NCBI RefSeq assembly: GCF_016651435.1
Contig: NZ_JAEPRJ010000001.1
Location: 1,302,001-1,366,000 of the forward strand
Length of the DNA stretch: 64,000 nt
Reading direction: 5' to 3'
Source of the DNA: Catonella massiliensis
GTDB taxonomy: Bacteria > Bacillota > Clostridia > Lachnospirales > Lachnospiraceae
In this document: positions 46,518 through 54,702 of the stretch, piece by piece
How positions within the stretch are numbered: the stretch's first letter is position 1
Layout of the letters: the number at the start of each line of letters is the position of its first letter
Program-made: the position numbers and the translations under genes
Notes under the pieces: model-generated
What the model saw: the letters and a program-made list of their open reading frames with translations, nothing else
The model's database searches: none
Told to the model about the DNA's origin: nothing

Positions 46518-46994
46518 CTAACCTTTAATATATTCGTTTTCTATCATACCTCCCATCTCTATTGTTTTCTTTGGAAATATGTTTAACAACCTCTCTTTAT
46601 CCCTGATTATCAGACATATTTCATCGCCGATTTTAAACCTGTATTTAGAAGAGGTTTTAAGGCTTTTCTTAATCTCAGCATCGAAAACATCAACATAGAA
46701 TTCCCTGCTGTCCACAACCTCCCCATTCTCTACTACAGGTCTTATCGCTCTTTTTTTATGAACAAGGTTAAGCTCTTTACTACCTCCTATTTTTGACATA
46801 TTCAGGTAAAAATTATCAAGTTCCTTCCTGTCTATATAACCTGTATATTTTACCTTGTCTATGAATCTGTCGGAAACATTCATAACCTGAATGTCTTCAA
46901 GAGCTTTAAGCCTCATTTCCATAATGTAAACAGGGCAGATAAATATCAGTATAAAACCGACTACTATACTCCAAAATTTGCCAAAAACCTCCAT
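46518..46994 (-). CDS. TadE-like single-pass membrane protein
   Basis: A 158-residue protein with one membrane helix at residues 8-27 and a mainly beta extracellular part that has EFYVDVFDAEIKKSL in the middle. The plan fits a TadE/TadF-type pseudopilin. GGTGGAG lies upstream of the ATG. The first 31 bases overlap the end of the 52-codon gene. No family motif proves the role. Confidence 0.6.
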   Translation of the reverse strand: MEVFGKFWSIVVGFILIFICPVYIMEMRLKALEDIQVMNVSDRFIDKVKYTGYIDRKELDNFYLNMSKIGGSKELNLVHKKRAIRPVVENGEVVDSREFYVDVFDAEIKKSLKTSSKYRFKIGDEICLIIRDKERLLNIFPKKTIEMGGMIENEYIKG

Positions 46995-47122
46995 ATAAGC
47001 TCCACCTTCAATACCCTTAACAATTTGCTAAAATAAGCTTCATACAATAATATCTGACTGATGCCAACAACAAATAAAATCAAATACCCTGTTTTTCTAA
47101 GTAACTCAAGTACTTTTAACAT
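46964..47122 (-). CDS. 52-residue single-pass membrane protein, short overlooked gene
   Basis: An ATG at 47122, 7 bases after the preceding stop, opens a frame of 52 codons ending at TAG 46964-46966. It encodes a basic N-terminus, a membrane helix at about residues 13-32, and a basic C-terminal tail. It fills the only gap in the operon and overlaps the next gene by 31 bases, as real genes in tight operons do. No strong ribosome-binding site lies before the ATG, so coupling with the upstream gene would be needed. Could be a minor subunit or assembly factor. Confidence 0.5.
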   Translation of the reverse strand: MLKVLELLRKTGYLILFVVGISQILLYEAYFSKLLRVLKVELIWRFLANFGV

Positions 47123-47129
47123 AGGCGCT

Positions 47130-47537
47130 CTAATGTTCCTGCTGTATAAAGGTTAATCTGTCAACACTTCCGTCATCTTTATACTTTACCTTTCCTATAA
47201 AATTGCCATATTGGTACACATTGTTGGTCAGCCAATTGGTTGTCTCAACCTTTATTCCACCTGGAGCACCTGCCTTGGTATCGTTAGTAACCACATAAAT
47301 ATTGGTTTTCCCCTTAAGTCTCTTTGCAGTCCTTATAACCTCATTACCTGATAAAGTCAGGCCATTGTAAAACTCAATTCCTCCGTTACCCATTTCAGTG
47401 GTATATTCACCCATCTGATTTATTCCCTGTGCCGCTATGTCCTTAGCCTCCCTTGTTACAAAGAATGCAATGCTTATAACTATACAGGTAATAATTACTC
47501 CTGCCGCCAATGTCAATCCTTTTAATCCATTACTCAT
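47130..47537 (-). CDS. pilin-like membrane protein, paralogue 1
   Basis: A 135-residue protein with an N-terminal helix (LAAGVIITCIVISIAFFVT) right after MSNGLKGLT and a small extracellular domain. It is the paralogue of 45560. The position directly after the secretion ATPase and membrane platform is where Flp pilin genes sit in Tad loci. It lacks the Glu at +5 and the pro-peptide of class IV pilins. A GAAAGGGG site precedes the ATG. The small Gly/Asn-rich domain is bigger than in Flp pilins (about 50-60 residues). Confidence 0.7.
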   Translation of the reverse strand: MSNGLKGLTLAAGVIITCIVISIAFFVTREAKDIAAQGINQMGEYTTEMGNGGIEFYNGLTLSGNEVIRTAKRLKGKTNIYVVTNDTKAGAPGGIKVETTNWLTNNVYQYGNFIGKVKYKDDGSVDRLTFIQQEH

Positions 47538-47563
47538 ACAAAACCCCTTTCTTTTAACTATAA

Positions 47564-49159
47564 TTAACTTAATTTAACTGTTATGTCTAAAAGATTCCTT
47601 ACGCTTATTACCAAAAACGGCGCTATCATATATGCCCCTACTGACAGCATGAAGGGCAGATATAAAAATGTAGAAATAATAGCCTCTTTTTTCCTGACTA
47701 TAAGCTCCTGCTCCTGCCTCCTTTTCGCACTGTAGTAATCTCTTCTTGAAAGCAAATCCTTAAAGGCTTCGTTTATCCCTATTTTGTCACTTGCAATCAG
47801 ATCATCTATGACATTGATAAAGCTCGTAGTCTTCCACCTATCTCGAAGTAAGTCTAGCGCATCATGTTCATCTACATCCAGTTCATCTATGCAGGTTGAA
47901 ACACTATCCCTTAAAAATGAGGTAAAGTTCTCTATCCAAAGCAGTATTTCTTCAACAGTCATCCCTATAACTCCGGCGAGAGATATCGTCATCAGCCTTA
48001 CCTGTCCTATTTCCTCCTCAAGCATAGCTTCATAGAACATACCATCTATTACCAAACTTAAATGAGGAATGAAGCTCATACAAAAGGCTATCAGTATGGC
48101 AGGAATCATTAAAACTAAAGATAATTGCCAGTAGATTATCCAGAGTGATCCTATAACAAAACTGCCTATGAACCAAAAAATCCTTGACAAAATGAAATGT
48201 TGATAGGATTTTTCCGGAAAATTCTTATCAAATATTTCAGCGATTGAACTCTTACCTGTGGAAGTCTTGTCAAAAAGCCACTTAAAGCCTTTATTAACCA
48301 AGCCAATTTCCATAATCCCCGATAAAAGAGGCGTAATCCCATCACACCTTATTTCCTGCATCTTTTCAAAAAATATAACAAATAATAATGTTATAACCAG
48401 ACAGGCTACCCTTGTCACACTTCCCTTAAATCCGTCATAAAACTCCGTTAACCCTTCGACCTGAGAGATGGCCCATCTTTCCATAATAGGAAGGCTTATA
48501 AGGGCAAAACAGATAGCGAAGAAGACTGCACTGAATATAAAGTCTTCCCTCTCCCATTTTAGGAGGTCAGAGTCAATGTTCTTTTGCAATTCATCAATGT
48601 TTGAAACAAAAGTGTTGTCATTGTCTCCATACTTTATTGCACATTGGCATATCGCAATGAAAATGAATAAAAACCTATTGGGGGACGCATCCCTGTACCT
48701 CTCAGGTACGCCGTCTCCATCCATTGCTTCCTCTATAAGTCCCAGATGAAGTTTAAGCTCCTCACCTGCTGCAGAAAATGCTGCGAGAAAGGCCTCTTCT
48801 ACATCATTAAAACGGTAATATTCTCTTCTAAGCTCATTTAGGTATGAGGATAGCTGTCTAAGTATCGTCTTTTCCTGCTTTCTCTTCCATTTTACAAAGC
48901 TGTCTTTGTAGGTGGCTCCACCTAACATAATGGCAATAGGAAGATACTTGATATCAAAAAAAGCTATGGAGAAAGCTAATCCTGCTATAAAGAACGCCTT
49001 AAACAAGTTTGATAGAAAAACCCTGGCTGTAGTGACTCCCATTCCATAATTATCAAATGGCAGGTATCTTCCAACTTCGTATTCTGTTTTACTTATTATT
49101 ATTCTTCCAAAGGTGCTGAAACATAATAACTTATATATGCTAAATAAAACTCTTTCCAT
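47564..49159 (-). CDS. Tad-like inner-membrane platform, apparent TadB-TadC fusion
   Basis: A 531-residue membrane protein. By eye there are two sets of helices: around residues 52-83, 212-270 and 335-378, 490-520. Between them lie T2SSF-like cytoplasmic stretches (LSSYLNELRREYYRFNDVEEAF and EEEIGQVRLMTISLAG). This is the plan of TadB followed by TadC in one chain; in known Tad loci these are two genes of about 300 residues. It overlaps the ATPase gene by 20 bases and follows the GAAGGTGAAAG ribosome-binding site. I base the fusion on topology, not on alignment. Confidence 0.7.
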   Translation of the reverse strand: MERVLFSIYKLLCFSTFGRIIISKTEYEVGRYLPFDNYGMGVTTARVFLSNLFKAFFIAGLAFSIAFFDIKYLPIAIMLGGATYKDSFVKWKRKQEKTILRQLSSYLNELRREYYRFNDVEEAFLAAFSAAGEELKLHLGLIEEAMDGDGVPERYRDASPNRFLFIFIAICQCAIKYGDNDNTFVSNIDELQKNIDSDLLKWEREDFIFSAVFFAICFALISLPIMERWAISQVEGLTEFYDGFKGSVTRVACLVITLLFVIFFEKMQEIRCDGITPLLSGIMEIGLVNKGFKWLFDKTSTGKSSIAEIFDKNFPEKSYQHFILSRIFWFIGSFVIGSLWIIYWQLSLVLMIPAILIAFCMSFIPHLSLVIDGMFYEAMLEEEIGQVRLMTISLAGVIGMTVEEILLWIENFTSFLRDSVSTCIDELDVDEHDALDLLRDRWKTTSFINVIDDLIASDKIGINEAFKDLLSRRDYYSAKRRQEQELIVRKKEAIISTFLYLPFMLSVGAYMIAPFLVISVRNLLDITVKLS

Positions 49160-50756
49160 CTTTCACCTTCTGCCACTGTTTAATAAATTTTATAAAGTTA
49201 CTTGTTTCTGTTTCCGGTAACCTCCCATATATTGCCTCCTGTGTCTCCCTGCTAAGTTCATCCTTAAGCACATACTTATCACCACTTTTATATGCAACAA
49301 GCCTCTCTGTAAATGCTTCATCTCTATCACTTGGTACAATCTCACTTATTTTATCGATATATCTTTTGCCAAACTGATTCTTCTTAACGTGAATATTAAT
49401 TCTTACAGAGTTAACTGCTTGCTTTAGTGCTATAACCTCATTTCTAAAGTTTCCCTGCATAAGCAAAGAATTTCTTATATAGTGAATAAGAGCCGTTGTA
49501 TCCTTCGCATGGTGTGTAAATAGTGTAAATGCGGAAGCATTTTGAGCAATTTGTACTAGGAATAATACTGCCTGCATGGTGGCAACTTCCCCAAGTATGG
49601 TTACATTTCCATCTGTTTTCTTTGTAAAATCAAGCCCTTCCTGTATCCCAACACCTTCAGTCTCCTTGAAACTTACTATATTCCTGCCTGGAAGCCTTGC
49701 TCTTAGATGCAGCTCAAATGACATCTCTGCTACTCTTATATTTAACCAGCTCGGAATAAACTTAACCATTGCAGCTAAAAGGGTGGTTTTACCTGAACCC
49801 TGTTCTCCTGTTATTGCTATTAACCTCTCACCTGTAATCAGGTATTTTAGAAGCTTTATTATATCTTCTGAACCATCATCCGTAATTATATCTTCAAGCT
49901 CAAGAATCTTCTCCATCCTGAACTTTCTTATGAAAAAGCTCCAGCTTTCACAAAATGGCGGTCTTGACACAGAGGCTCTTGAGCCATCGTTTAGCTCAGC
50001 CACAACATATCCGCGCCTTTCAGATAACTGACCTATACCATAGCTCTTGCAGAGATTCCTGCATATTCTCTTAATCTCAGCTTCTCCCTTATATTTAAGG
50101 AATGACAGACTGACGGTATTTCCCTTGTACATAAGCCATACATAATATTCTCCATTATCACTGGAAACCCCTCCTGATATCCCGTCTATAACCATAGGCA
50201 GCAAAGAGTCTATTATGCCATTTCCCTTATAATTCTCATATATCTGCTGGCATAAAATCTCCATTTTTTCAGGAAAAGTAATATCCTCATAGCTTACCCT
50301 GCCAAACGCCCTGTTAAGTGCTTTTTCATCTATATCTCTCTTGTCAGACTTCATTAACATATCAGAGAAATATTTATCAATAAGCTTTTCAAGCCCCATA
50401 TTGCCGTATTTTAAGGTGCTTTTTTCAAGCATTACCTTAAACTTATATTCCGAATCTTCCTTTAAGTATGTATCTATGTTATCCTCAGTTATTTTATATT
50501 TGTCTGCAAGCAGATTGGTAATATAACTTTTAATAAATATCTTTGACGCTTCATTACCTGAGCCACAGGTTCTAAGAGCTTCTCTTAGTTCTTCTCTTTT
50601 TTCAATTCTTATCAGTCTTTCCCGTAGAAGAAATGGACCAATATTAAGATTAACCCTTAAAAGCTGCGTAAAATCTTCCTTAATTGCCGCCAAAAGCTCT
50701 TCAAAACCATTAACTTTATCAGTTGTATTTATTTTCCTAAGGGATTTTTTTGTCAT
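49140..50756 (-). CDS. TadA/VirB11-like secretion ATPase, divergent
   Basis: Hexameric ATPase that would power assembly of a pilus-like structure at the membrane. The N-terminal 290 residues are helical with KGE/GGVSS motifs weakly matching TadA. Walker A is ITGEQGSGKTT (residues 315-325), the Walker B region ILGEVAT (387-393) keeps Glu but lacks the usual Arg of GEVR, and the His box is FTHHAKD. It starts inside the stop of the upstream gene (ATGA), so translation is coupled. It is 538 residues, longer than TadA (about 420-480). Confidence 0.85.
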   Translation of the reverse strand: MTKKSLRKINTTDKVNGFEELLAAIKEDFTQLLRVNLNIGPFLLRERLIRIEKREELREALRTCGSGNEASKIFIKSYITNLLADKYKITEDNIDTYLKEDSEYKFKVMLEKSTLKYGNMGLEKLIDKYFSDMLMKSDKRDIDEKALNRAFGRVSYEDITFPEKMEILCQQIYENYKGNGIIDSLLPMVIDGISGGVSSDNGEYYVWLMYKGNTVSLSFLKYKGEAEIKRICRNLCKSYGIGQLSERRGYVVAELNDGSRASVSRPPFCESWSFFIRKFRMEKILELEDIITDDGSEDIIKLLKYLITGERLIAITGEQGSGKTTLLAAMVKFIPSWLNIRVAEMSFELHLRARLPGRNIVSFKETEGVGIQEGLDFTKKTDGNVTILGEVATMQAVLFLVQIAQNASAFTLFTHHAKDTTALIHYIRNSLLMQGNFRNEVIALKQAVNSVRINIHVKKNQFGKRYIDKISEIVPSDRDEAFTERLVAYKSGDKYVLKDELSRETQEAIYGRLPETETSNFIKFIKQWQKVKDGKSFI

Positions 50757-51571
50757 ACATTAATCTCCGTTTGGGAGTCATTATCTGACTGAATTTTTAT
50801 ATAAGCAGTTATTTTTCTAAGCTGCGATATCAGTTCAAATGTCTTTTCGCCCCTTGTTGACCAGAGATTTTTTGTTAGAAAACTTGATAAACTTCCATTT
50901 TTACAAATTCCTAGTAGAGATTCACAATAAGGTATATATGATATGCTTACATCATCCGTGCTATAAGTTGAAATGAACTTGTCAAATCCAATGTTTTCGT
51001 TTTTCTTATATCTGCTTACTAAAAGGCAGGTCTTATCTTTATCAAATGAATGTTCACTCAAAACACTACCCAATTCATCTTGAGGAACATTTACAAAAAC
51101 CAGATCTGAACGTTCTATTATTCTCTTCGTAGTCAAAGTACGTGTTTTTTTCAAATCTACAAAAACTACTTCATATCTAACCAATAGCTCATCCAACAAT
51201 CTATCGATTATCTTATTCATTTCATAATCGAAGAGATTATGGTTGGATGAAACCTGCGGAAAATAGTACAATTTTCCGTCTGCCATACGCACTGCTGCAT
51301 TTCCTATTCCGTTTACCGGAAGTCCCGCCTTCATTAAACCATAATAATAGTTAATATAATTGTTTCTGCCATAATAAATCGGTTCTTCAAATGCAAAAGG
51401 TAAATTCCTTTTTCCAACCAGTATGTCCTCTAGGCTATACCTTCCCGGAACATGATTTTCAAACAATGCAACTCTTTTCTTATATCGTTGAGCATAAAAA
51501 TGCGAGATTAATGCAGCATTAGTGGTAACGCCTGTTCTAATCTCTGCACTGCTCCAAAAAGCAACGAGCAT
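50753..51571 (-). CDS. TadZ/MinD-like protein, first gene of the Tad-like locus
   Basis: A 272-residue protein of the deviant Walker A ATPase fold: MLVAFWSSAEIRTGVTTNAA then hydrophobic strands ending VALFEN, YEVVFVDLKK and LVFVNVPQDE. The P-loop lacks the signature lysines (KGGxGKT is replaced by IRTGVTTN), so it may not hydrolyse ATP, as reported for some TadZ. The ATG at 51571 follows AGGAGG six bases upstream. TadZ positions the Tad machine at the pole or membrane; its place at the head of the operon matches. Confidence 0.7.
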   Translation of the reverse strand: MLVAFWSSAEIRTGVTTNAALISHFYAQRYKKRVALFENHVPGRYSLEDILVGKRNLPFAFEEPIYYGRNNYINYYYGLMKAGLPVNGIGNAAVRMADGKLYYFPQVSSNHNLFDYEMNKIIDRLLDELLVRYEVVFVDLKKTRTLTTKRIIERSDLVFVNVPQDELGSVLSEHSFDKDKTCLLVSRYKKNENIGFDKFISTYSTDDVSISYIPYCESLLGICKNGSLSSFLTKNLWSTRGEKTFELISQLRKITAYIKIQSDNDSQTEINV

Positions 51572-51664
51572 AAACAACCTCCTACGCACAAAATAATTAT
51601 TTAGAATACCCTGGACTTAAAACTAAATAACTGAGTAAATATTATATTGGTAATCCAGCTCTAT

Positions 51665-51692
51665 ATTATCCAAATAAATACTTAGAACTCAA
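51665..51692 (-). promoter_or_regulatory. candidate promoter of the Tad-like operon
   Basis: TTGAGT (plus 51687-51692) and GATAAT (51665-51670) are 16 bases apart on the minus strand, about 90 bases upstream of the first gene. Nothing closer fits better. Confidence 0.4.
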
Positions 51693-51728
51693 TAATCAGA
51701 TTTAATTCAAACTTGATTCATAGATAAA

Positions 51729-51777
51729 ATAATACCCTCTAAAATCCCTTTTGTAAAGGCTTTTTAGAGGGTATTAT
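51729..51777 (-). terminator. strong terminator after pyrE
   Basis: ATAATACCCTCTAAAA (51729-51744) and TTTTAGAGGGTATTAT (51762-51777) are perfect 16-bp inverted copies, with a second small stem (CCTT/AAGG) inside the loop. It separates pyrE from the Tad-like operon on the minus strand, and because both arms carry A/T runs it may stop transcription from either side. Confidence 0.85.
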
Positions 51778-51888
51778 GTGTAGAAATTAGGGCCTTATTT
51801 TTGTATAACTCACACAAACTTTAAACCCAGTTGATTTCCAGTTTTTTTAGTATAACTTGCACAAAGTATAGGTAGTTGTCTAATAAAA

Positions 51889-52563
51889 CTACTTTGCTCC
51901 ATACTGTTTATAATAGTCGTCAATTCTTGCCTTTATCTCATCGTTAATAATAATCTTTCCATTAACTTCCCTGTTATAAAGATATTCTATAACTTCTTTC
52001 ATTGTAACTATAGCACCTGTAGGAAATCCGTAAAGAGATGAAACTTCTTTAAGTGCACTTTCTTCACTCTTGCCCTTTTCTCCTCTGTCAAGAGAAACCA
52101 TCATACCTACTACCTTTACATCTCCCATTGATTTGATTATAGGATAGGTCTCTTCAATTGACTTACCTGAAGTAGTAACGTCTTCTATGATGACTACCTT
52201 ATCACCTGACTTAATCTTGCTTCCTAGTAATATTCCGGTATCGCCATGGTCTTTAATTTCTTTTCTGTTCGAAGAGTATCTGATTTCTTTACCGTAAAGC
52301 TCATCAAAAGCAGCCACTGTTGCCACTGACAAAGGAATACCCTTATACGCAGGTCCAAATAAGACATCAAAATCATCCCCATAGGCATTATGAATAGCCA
52401 TTGCATAAAATTTGCCAAGTCTTCTTAACTGGCTTCCTGTCACATAAGCGCCTGCATTCATAAAAAATGGTGACTGTCTGCCACTTTTAAGTGTAAAATC
52501 TCCAAACTTAAGAACTTCGCTTTCCACCATAAATTCAATAAATTCCTGCTTATACTGTTCCAT
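51889..52563 (-). CDS. pyrE: orotate phosphoribosyltransferase
   Basis: Converts orotate and PRPP to OMP in pyrimidine synthesis. 224 residues; LKSGRQSPFFMNAG is the orotate site and VVIIEDVTTSGKSIEE the PRPP loop. The ATG at 52563 follows AGGAGGATAGGT. No other pyrimidine-pathway gene except pyrH is nearby, so it is a stand-alone copy with its own terminator. Confidence 0.96.
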   Translation of the reverse strand: MEQYKQEFIEFMVESEVLKFGDFTLKSGRQSPFFMNAGAYVTGSQLRRLGKFYAMAIHNAYGDDFDVLFGPAYKGIPLSVATVAAFDELYGKEIRYSSNRKEIKDHGDTGILLGSKIKSGDKVVIIEDVTTSGKSIEETYPIIKSMGDVKVVGMMVSLDRGEKGKSEESALKEVSSLYGFPTGAIVTMKEVIEYLYNREVNGKIIINDEIKARIDDYYKQYGAK

Positions 52564-52710
52564 ACCTATCCTCCTAAAAAAACACAATTCAATCTTGCAA
52601 GAGTTTCCAAATCATGTGATTACATAGTATATTAGTCTTCCCGCCTAAAAGTGTATATCACATTAAGAATATATTTGTTATGAGATTCAGTCAGAATTTC
52701 TTAACAAACA

Positions 52711-52739
52711 AAAAAGCTGTCACTACTCCGGTAACAGCT
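52711..52739 (-). terminator. intrinsic terminator after rpmB
   Basis: AGCTGTTAC and GTGACAGCT (minus strand) form a nine-pair stem with one wobble around CGGAGTA, followed by six T. It sits 18 bases after the L28 stop. Confidence 0.85.
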
Positions 52740-52756
52740 CTTTTATAATCATTTAA

Positions 52757-52942
52757 TTAAGCACGTTCTACACGATTGCTACGAAGGCATGAAGCACATA
52801 CATGCATAGTCTTAGCACCACCAGGAGTCTTAACTCTGACAGTTCTAACGTTAGCCTTCCAAGCTCTGTTGTTTCTTCTGTGGGAATGGCTCACAGCTAT
52901 ACCAAAGCTAACACCTTTTCCACAAACATCACACTTTGCCAT
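52757..52942 (-). CDS. rpmB: 50S ribosomal protein L28
   Basis: A 61-residue protein with CDVCGKGVSFGIAVSHSHRR, the RVKTPGGAKTMHVCASC end and two CxxC pairs, so this is the zinc-binding form. The ATG at 52942 follows GGAGGTGCTGTA; the frame is open 18 codons further upstream without matching L28. Confidence 0.96.
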   Translation of the reverse strand: MAKCDVCGKGVSFGIAVSHSHRRNNRAWKANVRTVRVKTPGGAKTMHVCASCLRSNRVERA

Positions 52943-53277
52943 TACAGCACCTCCTCTATCTCCAATGGATATTTTAGGTTTACACACACAAAACACACTA
53001 GCTAATTTTAGCAGAAACTCTGCATAATTGCAAGCCCAAATTTTTTAAAGTCGATGTATTGCCTTTGCTTATTGCTAAAACAGCATTATACAGCTAGCTT
53101 TCTTTCAGCAAGATAAGAAAATCTTAAAAAATATAAAATTAAAAAGGTCTTCTATGACATAACTTTCATCATAGAAGACCCAATTATATCGGTAATAATC
53201 CTGCTTATCAGGAATCTTTAATTGTTGTGATCTTATAATTAACAGCATCACATCAATGAAAGCTATTCCTTAAAAAA
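52943..53277. other. 335-base spacer between nfnB and rpmB
   Basis: No gene is seen. It holds the nfnB terminator at 53141-53180 and otherwise plain AT-rich sequence; the rpmB promoter must lie here but I could not place it with confidence. Confidence 0.6.
53141..53180 (-). terminator. intrinsic terminator after nfnB
   Basis: GGTCTTCTATGA (53146-53157) and TCATAGAAGACC (53169-53180) are perfect 12-bp inverted copies with an 11-base loop, and the minus-strand RNA continues with UUUUU. Confidence 0.9.
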
Positions 53278-54675
53278 TTAAGCCTTTTCAACGCCAAGAT
53301 ACTCTAAGATACCCTTAGCGGCATGCTTACCTGCACCCATTGCAAGAATAACTGTAGCTGCACCTGTAACTGCATCACCACCGGCATATACGCCTACCTT
53401 GGTTGTTTCACCATTTTCATCCTTAGCAACAAGGCATCCCCATTTATTTGCCTCAAGTCCCTCAGTTGTTGAAGAAATAAGTGGGTTAGGGCTTGTACCA
53501 AGTGACATGATTACTGTATCGCAGTCGATAACAAATTCTGAGTTAGGAACCTCCTGTGGTCTTCTACGGCCAGACTCATCAGGCTCTCCAAGCTCCATTT
53601 TAACGCATTTACATCCCTTTACCCAGCCGTTCTCATCTTCAATAATCTCAATAGGATTGGTGAGTACGTCAAAGATAATGCCTTCTTCTTTAGCGTGGTG
53701 AACTTCTTCTACTCTGGCTGGAAGCTCTTCCTCAGATCTTCTATATACGATATGTGTCTCTGCACCAAGTCTAAGAGCAGTTCTTGCAGCGTCCATTGCC
53801 ACGTTACCACCGCCTACTACTACAACCTTCTTGCCAGGATGTATAGGTGTATCATAATTATCATCAAAAGCCTTCATAAGGTTTGATCTTGTAAGGTACT
53901 CGTTTGCTGAGAATACACCATTTGCATTCTCACCAGGGATACCCATAAACTTAGGAAGACCTGCTCCTGAGCCGATAAATACAGCATCAAAGCCTTCCTC
54001 TTCCATAAGCTGGTCTATAGTAAGAGATCTTCCGATTACGTAGTCAGTCTTAATCTCAACGCCAAGTGCCTTTACGTTATCAACCTCGTACTTAACTACT
54101 GTTTCCTTAGGAAGACGGAACTCAGGAATACCATATACAAGTACGCCGCCTGCCTCATGAAGAGCCTCATAGATAACTACTTCACAGCCTGCCTTAGCAA
54201 GATCTCCAGCTGCTGTAAGTCCGGCAGGGCCTGCACCAATAACTGCTACTCTCTTGCCATTCTTAGCCTTTGCAGGCTCAGGACGAATACCCTGCTCACG
54301 AGCCCAGTCAGCTGTAAATCTCTCAAGCTTACCAATAGATACTGAATCACCCTTTATTCCTCTTACACAGTACTTCTCACACTGTGATTCCTGAGGACAG
54401 ACACGGCCGCATACAGCAGGAAGTGCACTGTATTTGCTTATAGTCTCATAAGCGCCCTTAACATCCCCTTCTTTAACTCTCATGATAAAGCCCGGAATAT
54501 CGATACCTACAGGACATCCACCTACACAGCGGGGATTCTTACAATTTAAGCATCTTGTAGACTCTTCCATAGCCTCTTCAATATTATATCCATAACAAAC
54601 TTCTTCAAAGTTATGTGCTCTTTCCTTAGCTTCCTGTTCTCTGACAGGAATTCTAACCATTGGATTAACTGCCAT
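53278..54675 (-). CDS. nfnB: NADPH-binding flavoprotein, NfnB (GltD/GltA-like) subunit
   Basis: 465-residue iron-sulfur flavoprotein. N-terminal cysteine clusters CLNCKNPRCVGGCPVGIDIP and CGRVCPQESQCEKYCVRG bind two [4Fe-4S]; FAD site VIGAGPAGLTAAGDLAKAG and NADP(H) site VVGGGNVAMDAARTAL follow. Alone it would be annotated as the small subunit of glutamate synthase. Its direct neighbour NfnA, 27 bases upstream, points instead to the electron-bifurcating NADH-dependent ferredoxin:NADP+ oxidoreductase of anaerobes. No glutamate synthase large subunit is nearby. Confidence 0.9.
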   Translation of the reverse strand: MAVNPMVRIPVREQEAKERAHNFEEVCYGYNIEEAMEESTRCLNCKNPRCVGGCPVGIDIPGFIMRVKEGDVKGAYETISKYSALPAVCGRVCPQESQCEKYCVRGIKGDSVSIGKLERFTADWAREQGIRPEPAKAKNGKRVAVIGAGPAGLTAAGDLAKAGCEVVIYEALHEAGGVLVYGIPEFRLPKETVVKYEVDNVKALGVEIKTDYVIGRSLTIDQLMEEEGFDAVFIGSGAGLPKFMGIPGENANGVFSANEYLTRSNLMKAFDDNYDTPIHPGKKVVVVGGGNVAMDAARTALRLGAETHIVYRRSEEELPARVEEVHHAKEEGIIFDVLTNPIEIIEDENGWVKGCKCVKMELGEPDESGRRRPQEVPNSEFVIDCDTVIMSLGTSPNPLISSTTEGLEANKWGCLVAKDENGETTKVGVYAGGDAVTGAATVILAMGAGKHAAKGILEYLGVEKA

Positions 54676-54702
54676 TTTTATTATCTCCTTTATAACTTAG
54701 AA

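Larger units (their letters stand above)
51572..51888. other. 317-base spacer between pyrE and the Tad-like operon
   Basis: No gene is seen. It holds the candidate promoter above, the large terminator at 51729-51777, and an imperfect 17-base direct repeat (GTATAACT..CACAAA at 51803-51819 and 51850-51866). Confidence 0.65.
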
